From Symsagittifera roscoffensis (taxonomy: Eukaryota > Xenacoelomorpha > Acoela > Convolutidae), in contig NW_026971182.1 of assembly GCF_963678635.1 (NCBI RefSeq), forward strand, positions 1 through 64,000: a stretch of DNA of 64,000 bases, written 5' to 3'. Shown piece after piece: positions 59,401 to 64,000 of this stretch. The position numbers and the translations under genes are program-made. The notes beneath the pieces were generated by a model that was not told where the DNA came from, did no database searches, and saw nothing but the letters and a program-made list of their open reading frames with translations. Positions within the stretch are counted from its first letter, which is position 1. Each line of letters starts with the position of its first letter.

Positions 59401-60639
59401 CGAAACATAGTCGAACAAAAAGCCGAGTACAATGTGTGGTCAAAACATCGTCGAACAAAAAGTCGAGTACAATGTGTGGTCGAAACATAGTCGAACACAA
59501 AGTGTTGGTCGAAACATAGTCGAACAAAAAGCCGAGTAAAATATGTGGTCGAAACATCGTCAAACAAAAATTCGAGTAGAAGGTGTGTTCAAAACATAGT
59601 CGAACACAAAGTTTTGGTCGAAACATAGTCGAACAAAAGGCCGAGTAAAGTGTGTGGTCGAAACATCGTCGAACAAAATGTCAAGTGCAATGTGTCGTCG
59701 AAACTTAAACGAATAAAAAGTCGAGTGCAATGTGTGGTCGAAAAATAGTCGAACAAAAAGTTGAGTACAATGTATGGTCGATACAAAGTCGAACAAAAAG
59801 TGGAGTACAATGTGTGGTCGAAACGTAGTCGAACAAAAAGTCGAGTGCAATGTGTGGTCGAAACATCAACGAACAAAAAGTCGAGTGCAATGTGTGGTCG
59901 AAACATAAACGAACAAAAAGTCGAGTACAAGGTGTGGTCGAAACATAGTCGAACACAAAGTGTTGGTCGAAATATAGTCGAACAAAAAGCCGAGTACAAT
60001 GTGTGGTCGAAACATAGTCGAACACAAAGTGTGGTCAATTTATAGACGAACAAAAAGTTGAGTACAATGTATGGTCGATACAAAGTCGAACAAAAGGTGG
60101 ATACAATGTATGGTCGAAACGTAGTCGAACAAAAAGTCGAGTGCAATGTGTGGTCGAAACATCAACGAACAAAAAGTCGAGTACAATGTGTGGTCGAAAC
60201 ATATTCGATCAAAAAGTCGAGTACAATGTGTGGTCGAAACCTAGTCAAACAAAAAGTCGAGTGCAATGTATGGTCGAAACATAGTCAAACAAAAAGTCGA
60301 GTACAACGTGTGGTCGAAACATAGTCGAAAAAAAAGTCCAGTACAATGTAGGTTCGAAACTTAGTCGAACAAAAAGTCGAGTACAAGGTGTGGTCGAAAC
60401 ATAGTCGAACACAAAGTTTTGGTCGAAACAAAGTCGAACAAAAATCCGAGTAAAATGTGTGGTCGAAACATCGTCGAACAAAATGTCAAGTGCAATGTGT
60501 CGTCGAAACATAAACGAACAAAAAGTCGAGTGCAATGTGTGGTCGAAACATAGTCGAACACAAAGTGTGGTAGAAACATAGTCGAACAAAAAGTCGAGTA
60601 CAATGCATGGTCGATACAAAGTCGAACAAAAAGTTGAGT

Positions 60640-61945
60640 ACAATGTGTGGTCGAACAAAAAGTCGAACAAAGAGTCGAGTGCAATGTGTGGTTGAAACAT
60701 CGTCGAACAAAACGTCGAGTGCAATGGGTGGTCGAAACATAAACGAACAAAAAGTCCAGTGCAATTTGTGGTCGAAACATAGTCGAACACAAAGTTCTGG
60801 TCGAAACATAGTCGAACAAAAAGCCGAGTAAAATGTGTGGTCGAAACATCGTCGAACAAAATGTCAAGTGCAATGTGTCGTCGAAAATTAAACAAACAAA
60901 AAGTCGAGAGCAATGTGTGGTCGAAACATAGTCGAACACAAAGTGTGGTCGAAACATAGTCGAACAAAAAGTTGAGTACAATGTATGGTCGATACAAAGT
61001 CGAACAAAAAGTGGAGTACAATGTGTTGTCGAAACGTAGTCGAACAAAAAGTCGAGTGCAATGTGTGGTCGAAACATCGTCGAACAAAAAGTCGAGTGCA
61101 ATGTGTGGTCGAAACATAAACGAACAAAAAGCCGAGTACAATGTGTGGTCGAAACATAGTCGAACACAAAGTGTGGTCAAATTATAGTCGCACAAAAAGT
61201 CGAGTACAATGTGTGGTCGAAACATAGTCGAACAAAAAGTCGAGTACAATGTGTGGTCGAAACCTAGTCAAACAAAAAGTCGAGTGCAATGTATGGTCGA
61301 ATCATAGTCGAACAAAAAGTCGAGTACAATGTGTGGTCGAAACATAGTCGAACAAAAAGTCCAGTACAAGGTAGGGTCGAAACTTAGTCGAACAAAAAGT
61401 CGAGTACAAGGTGTGGTCGAAACATAGTCGAACACAAAGTTTTGGTCGAAACATAGTCGAACAAAAAACCGAGTAAAATGTGTGGTCGAAACATCGTCGA
61501 AAAAAATGTCAAGAGCAATATGTCGTCGAAACATAAACGAACAAAAAGTCGAGTGCAATGTGTGGTCGAAACATAGTCGAACACAAAGTGTGGTAGAAAC
61601 ATAGTCGAACAAAAAGTCGAGTACAATGTATGGTCGATACAAAGTCGAACAAAAAGTTGAGTACAATGTGTGGTCGAACAAAAAGTCGAACAAAGAGTCG
61701 AGTGCAATGTGTGGTTGAAACATCGTCGAACAAAACGTCGAGTGCAATGGGTGGTCGAAACATAAACGAACAAAAAGTCCAGTGCAATGTGTGGGCGAAA
61801 CATAGTCGAACACAAAGTGTGATGGAAACATAGTCGAACAAAAAGTCGAGTACAAGGTATGGCCGATACAAAGTCGAACAAAAAGTCGAGTACAATGTGT
61901 GGTCGAACAAAAAGTCGAACAAAGAGTCGAGTACAATGTGTGGTC
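60640..61945. repeat. Satellite sub-block with the GAACAAAGAGTCGAG variant, right
   Basis: The same variant that marks 41.3-45.96 kb reappears near 60651, 61675 and 61902, after an absence of about 14 kb. Confidence 0.75.
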
Positions 61946-62009
61946 GAAACATAGTCGAACACAAAGTGTTGGTCGAAACCTAGTCGAACAAAAAGCCGAG
62001 TAAAATGTG

Positions 62010-64000
62010 TGGTCGAAACATCATCGAACAAAAAGTCGAGTACAAGATGTGGTCAAAACATAGTCGAACACAAAGTTTTGGTAGAAACATAGTCGAACAA
62101 AAAGCCGAGTAAAATGTGTGGTCGAAACATTGTCGAACAAAATGTCAATGGCAATGTGTCGTCGAAACTTAAACGAACAAAAAGTCGAGTGCAATGTGTG
62201 GTCGAAACATAGTCGAACACAAAGTCGAGTGCAATGTGTGGTCGAAACATGAACGAACAAAAAGTCGAGTACAAGGTGTGGTCGAAACATCGTCGAACAA
62301 AAAGTCGAGTGCAATGTGTGGTCGAAACATAAACGAACAAAAAGTCGAGTACAATGTTTGGTCGAAACATAGTCGAACACAAAGTGTTGGTCGAAACATA
62401 GTCGAATAAAAAGCCGAGTACAATGTTTGGTCAAAACATCGTCGAACAAAACTTCAAGTGCAATGTGTGGTCGAAATAAAGCCGAACAAAAAGTCGAGTA
62501 CAATGTGTGGTCGAAACATAGTCGAACAAACAGTCGAGTGCAATGTGTGGTCGAAACAAAAACGAACAAAAAGTCGAGCACAATGTGTGGTCGAAACATA
62601 GTCGAACACAAAGTGTTAGTCGAAACAAAGTCGAACAAAAAGCCGAGTACAATGTGTTGTCAAAACATCGTCGAACGAAAATTTGAGTGCAATGTGTGGT
62701 CGAAACATAGTCGAACAAAAAGTCAAGTACAATGTGTGGTCGAAACATAGTCGAACACAAAGTGTGGTCAAATGGTCAAAACATAGTCGAACAAAAAGTC
62801 GAGTACAATGTGTGGTCGAAACATAGTCGAACAAAAAGTCAAGTACAATGTGTGATCAAAACATCGTCGAACAAAAATTCGAGTGCAATGTGTGGTCGAA
62901 ACATAGTCGAATAAAAAGCCGTTTACAATGTGTGGTCAAAACATCGTCGAACAAAAAATCGAGTGCAATGTGTGGTCGAAACATAGTCGAACACAAAGTC
63001 GAGTGCAATATGTGGTCGAAACATAAACGAACAAAAAGTCGAGTACAATGTGTGGTCGAAACATCGTCGAACAAAAAGTCGAGTGCAAGGTGTGGTCGAA
63101 ACATAAACGAACAAAAGTCGGTGCAATGTGTGGTCGAAACATAGTCGAACACAAAGTGTTGTTCGAAACATAGTCGAATAAAAAGCCGAGTACAATGTGT
63201 GGTCGAAACATCATCGAACAAAAAGTCGAGTACAAGATGTGGTCAAAACATAGTCGAACACAAAGTTTTGGTAGAAACATAGTCGAACAAAAAGCCGAGT
63301 AAAATGTGTGGTCGAAACATTGTCGAACAAAATGTCAATGGCAATGTGTCGTCGAAACTTAAACGAACAAAAAGTCGAGTGCAATGTGTGGTCGAAACAT
63401 AGTCGAACACAAAGTCGAGTGCAATGTGTGGTCGAAACATGAACGAACAAAAAGTCGAGTACAAGGTGTGGTCGAAACATCGTCGAACAAAAAGTCGAGT
63501 GCAATGTGTGGTCGAAACATAAACGAACAAAAAGTCGAGTACAATGTTTGGTCGAAACATAGTCGAACACAAAGTGTTGGTCGAAACATAGTCGAATAAA
63601 AAGCCGAGTACAATGTTTGGTCAAAACATCGTCGAACAAAACTTCAAGTGCAATGTGTGGTCGAAATAAAGCCGAACAAAAAGTCGAGTACAATGTGTGG
63701 TCGAAACATAGTCGAACAAACAGTCGAGTGCAATGTGTGGTCGAAACAAAAACGAACAAAAAGTCGAGCACAATGTGTGGTCGAAACATAGTCGAACACA
63801 AAGTGTTAGTCGAAACAAAGTCGAACAAAAAGCCGAGTACAATGTGTTGTCAAAACATCGTCGAACGAAAATTCGAGTGCAATGTGTGGTCGAAACATAG
63901 TCGAACAAAAAGTCAAGTACAATGTGTGGTCGAAACATAGTCGAACACAAAGTGTGGTCAAATGGTCAAAACATAGTCGAACAAAAAGTCGAGTACAATG
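62010..64000. repeat. 1190-bp higher-order unit, one full and one partial copy
   Basis: Sequence from about 62010 recurs from about 63200 with an offset of 1190 bases and very few differences up to the window end. Both copies contain the odd junction GTGTGGTCAAATGGTCAAAA (near 62762 and 63952). Confidence 0.9.

Larger units (their letters stand above)
40313..64000. repeat. TCGA-rich satellite array, 40-bp and 28-bp monomers
   Basis: The main monomer is 40 bp: it starts TGGTCGAAACATAGTCGAAC and ends AAAAAGTCGAGTACAATGTG. A shorter 28-bp form starts with the same 20 bases and ends ACAAAGTG. Both are built from a roughly 11-17-bp subunit that begins GTCGA. Variant monomers carry GGTCGATACAAAGTC, GAAACATAAACG or GGTCGAACAAAAAGTCG. 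They recur in fixed orders, forming higher-order units. The left edge is diverged and the array leaves the window at 64000. Several hundred monomers are present. All long open frames here, up to 493 codons, arise because the monomer has no stop codon on the minus strand; I annotate none as a gene. Confidence 0.98.

Noticed and set aside
40313-64000. Regular repeat with spacers, considered as a CRISPR array
   Set aside because: The units between repeated words are themselves repeats with no unique spacers, no cas genes exist nearby, and the context is eukaryotic.

Overview
This is an AT-rich, intron-capable eukaryotic window, most likely from an invertebrate animal. The evidence is a Ty3/gypsy element primed by a tRNA-Ser-like site, a reverse transcriptase family I know from cnidarian and other invertebrate genomes, a protein-primed type DNA polymerase B element of the animal Polinton/adintovirus kind, a hAT-type MITE, and splice-site-bounded exons. 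I saw no bacterial operons, rRNA, tRNA or CRISPR. Almost everything is repeat or mobile element; only two short stretches look like possible host exons.

Layout. 1-3,724: an almost perfect (CATA)n array running in from outside the window. 3,725-7,741: AT-rich sequence with a diverged direct-repeat pair and a 651-bp inverted-repeat element (4,918-5,568) that carries a bidirectional 20-bp repeat array. 7,742-10,700: a GC-richer, heavily frameshifted minus-strand coding relic of unknown identity. 10,701-14,220: plus-strand relics including a retroelement integrase fragment. 14,224-15,030: a fold-back element. 15,359-22,684: a structurally complete Ty3/gypsy retrotransposon on the minus strand (341-bp LTRs, CACCC target duplication) with several broken reading frames. 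23,271-35,209: a TIR-bounded 11.9-kb element with a B-family DNA polymerase, flanked by the direct repeat AGCGTTA. 35,279-35,818: a small possible host gene end. 35,854-38,778: a broken non-LTR-type reverse transcriptase gene on the minus strand. 39,400-39,525: a clean 126-bp minus-strand exon. 39,863-40,056: a hAT-like MITE with an 8-bp target duplication. 40,313-64,000: a satellite array of 40-bp and 28-bp monomers with several higher-order periods.

The most interesting unit is the 11.9-kb element. Its polymerase carries C2H2 zinc fingers, an endonuclease VII-like zinc module inside the exonuclease domain, and all recognisable exonuclease and polymerase motifs. Its C-terminal exon, however, lies about 9 kb away at the other end of the element on the opposite strand. 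Inverted copies of a poly(A/T) low-complexity tract sit at both break positions, so the central 9.5 kb appears to have been inverted. The element also carries a PC4-like small protein, two paralogous small proteins, a DxE-starting exonuclease-like protein and several unknowns. I found no integrase, capsid, protease or packaging ATPase in it. Its TIRs are nearly identical, while its genes carry many frameshifts.

The long open frames inside the satellite follow from the monomer having no stop codon in any minus-strand frame, and are not annotated as genes. Many breaks across the window sit in homopolymer runs, so some may be assembly errors rather than decay.
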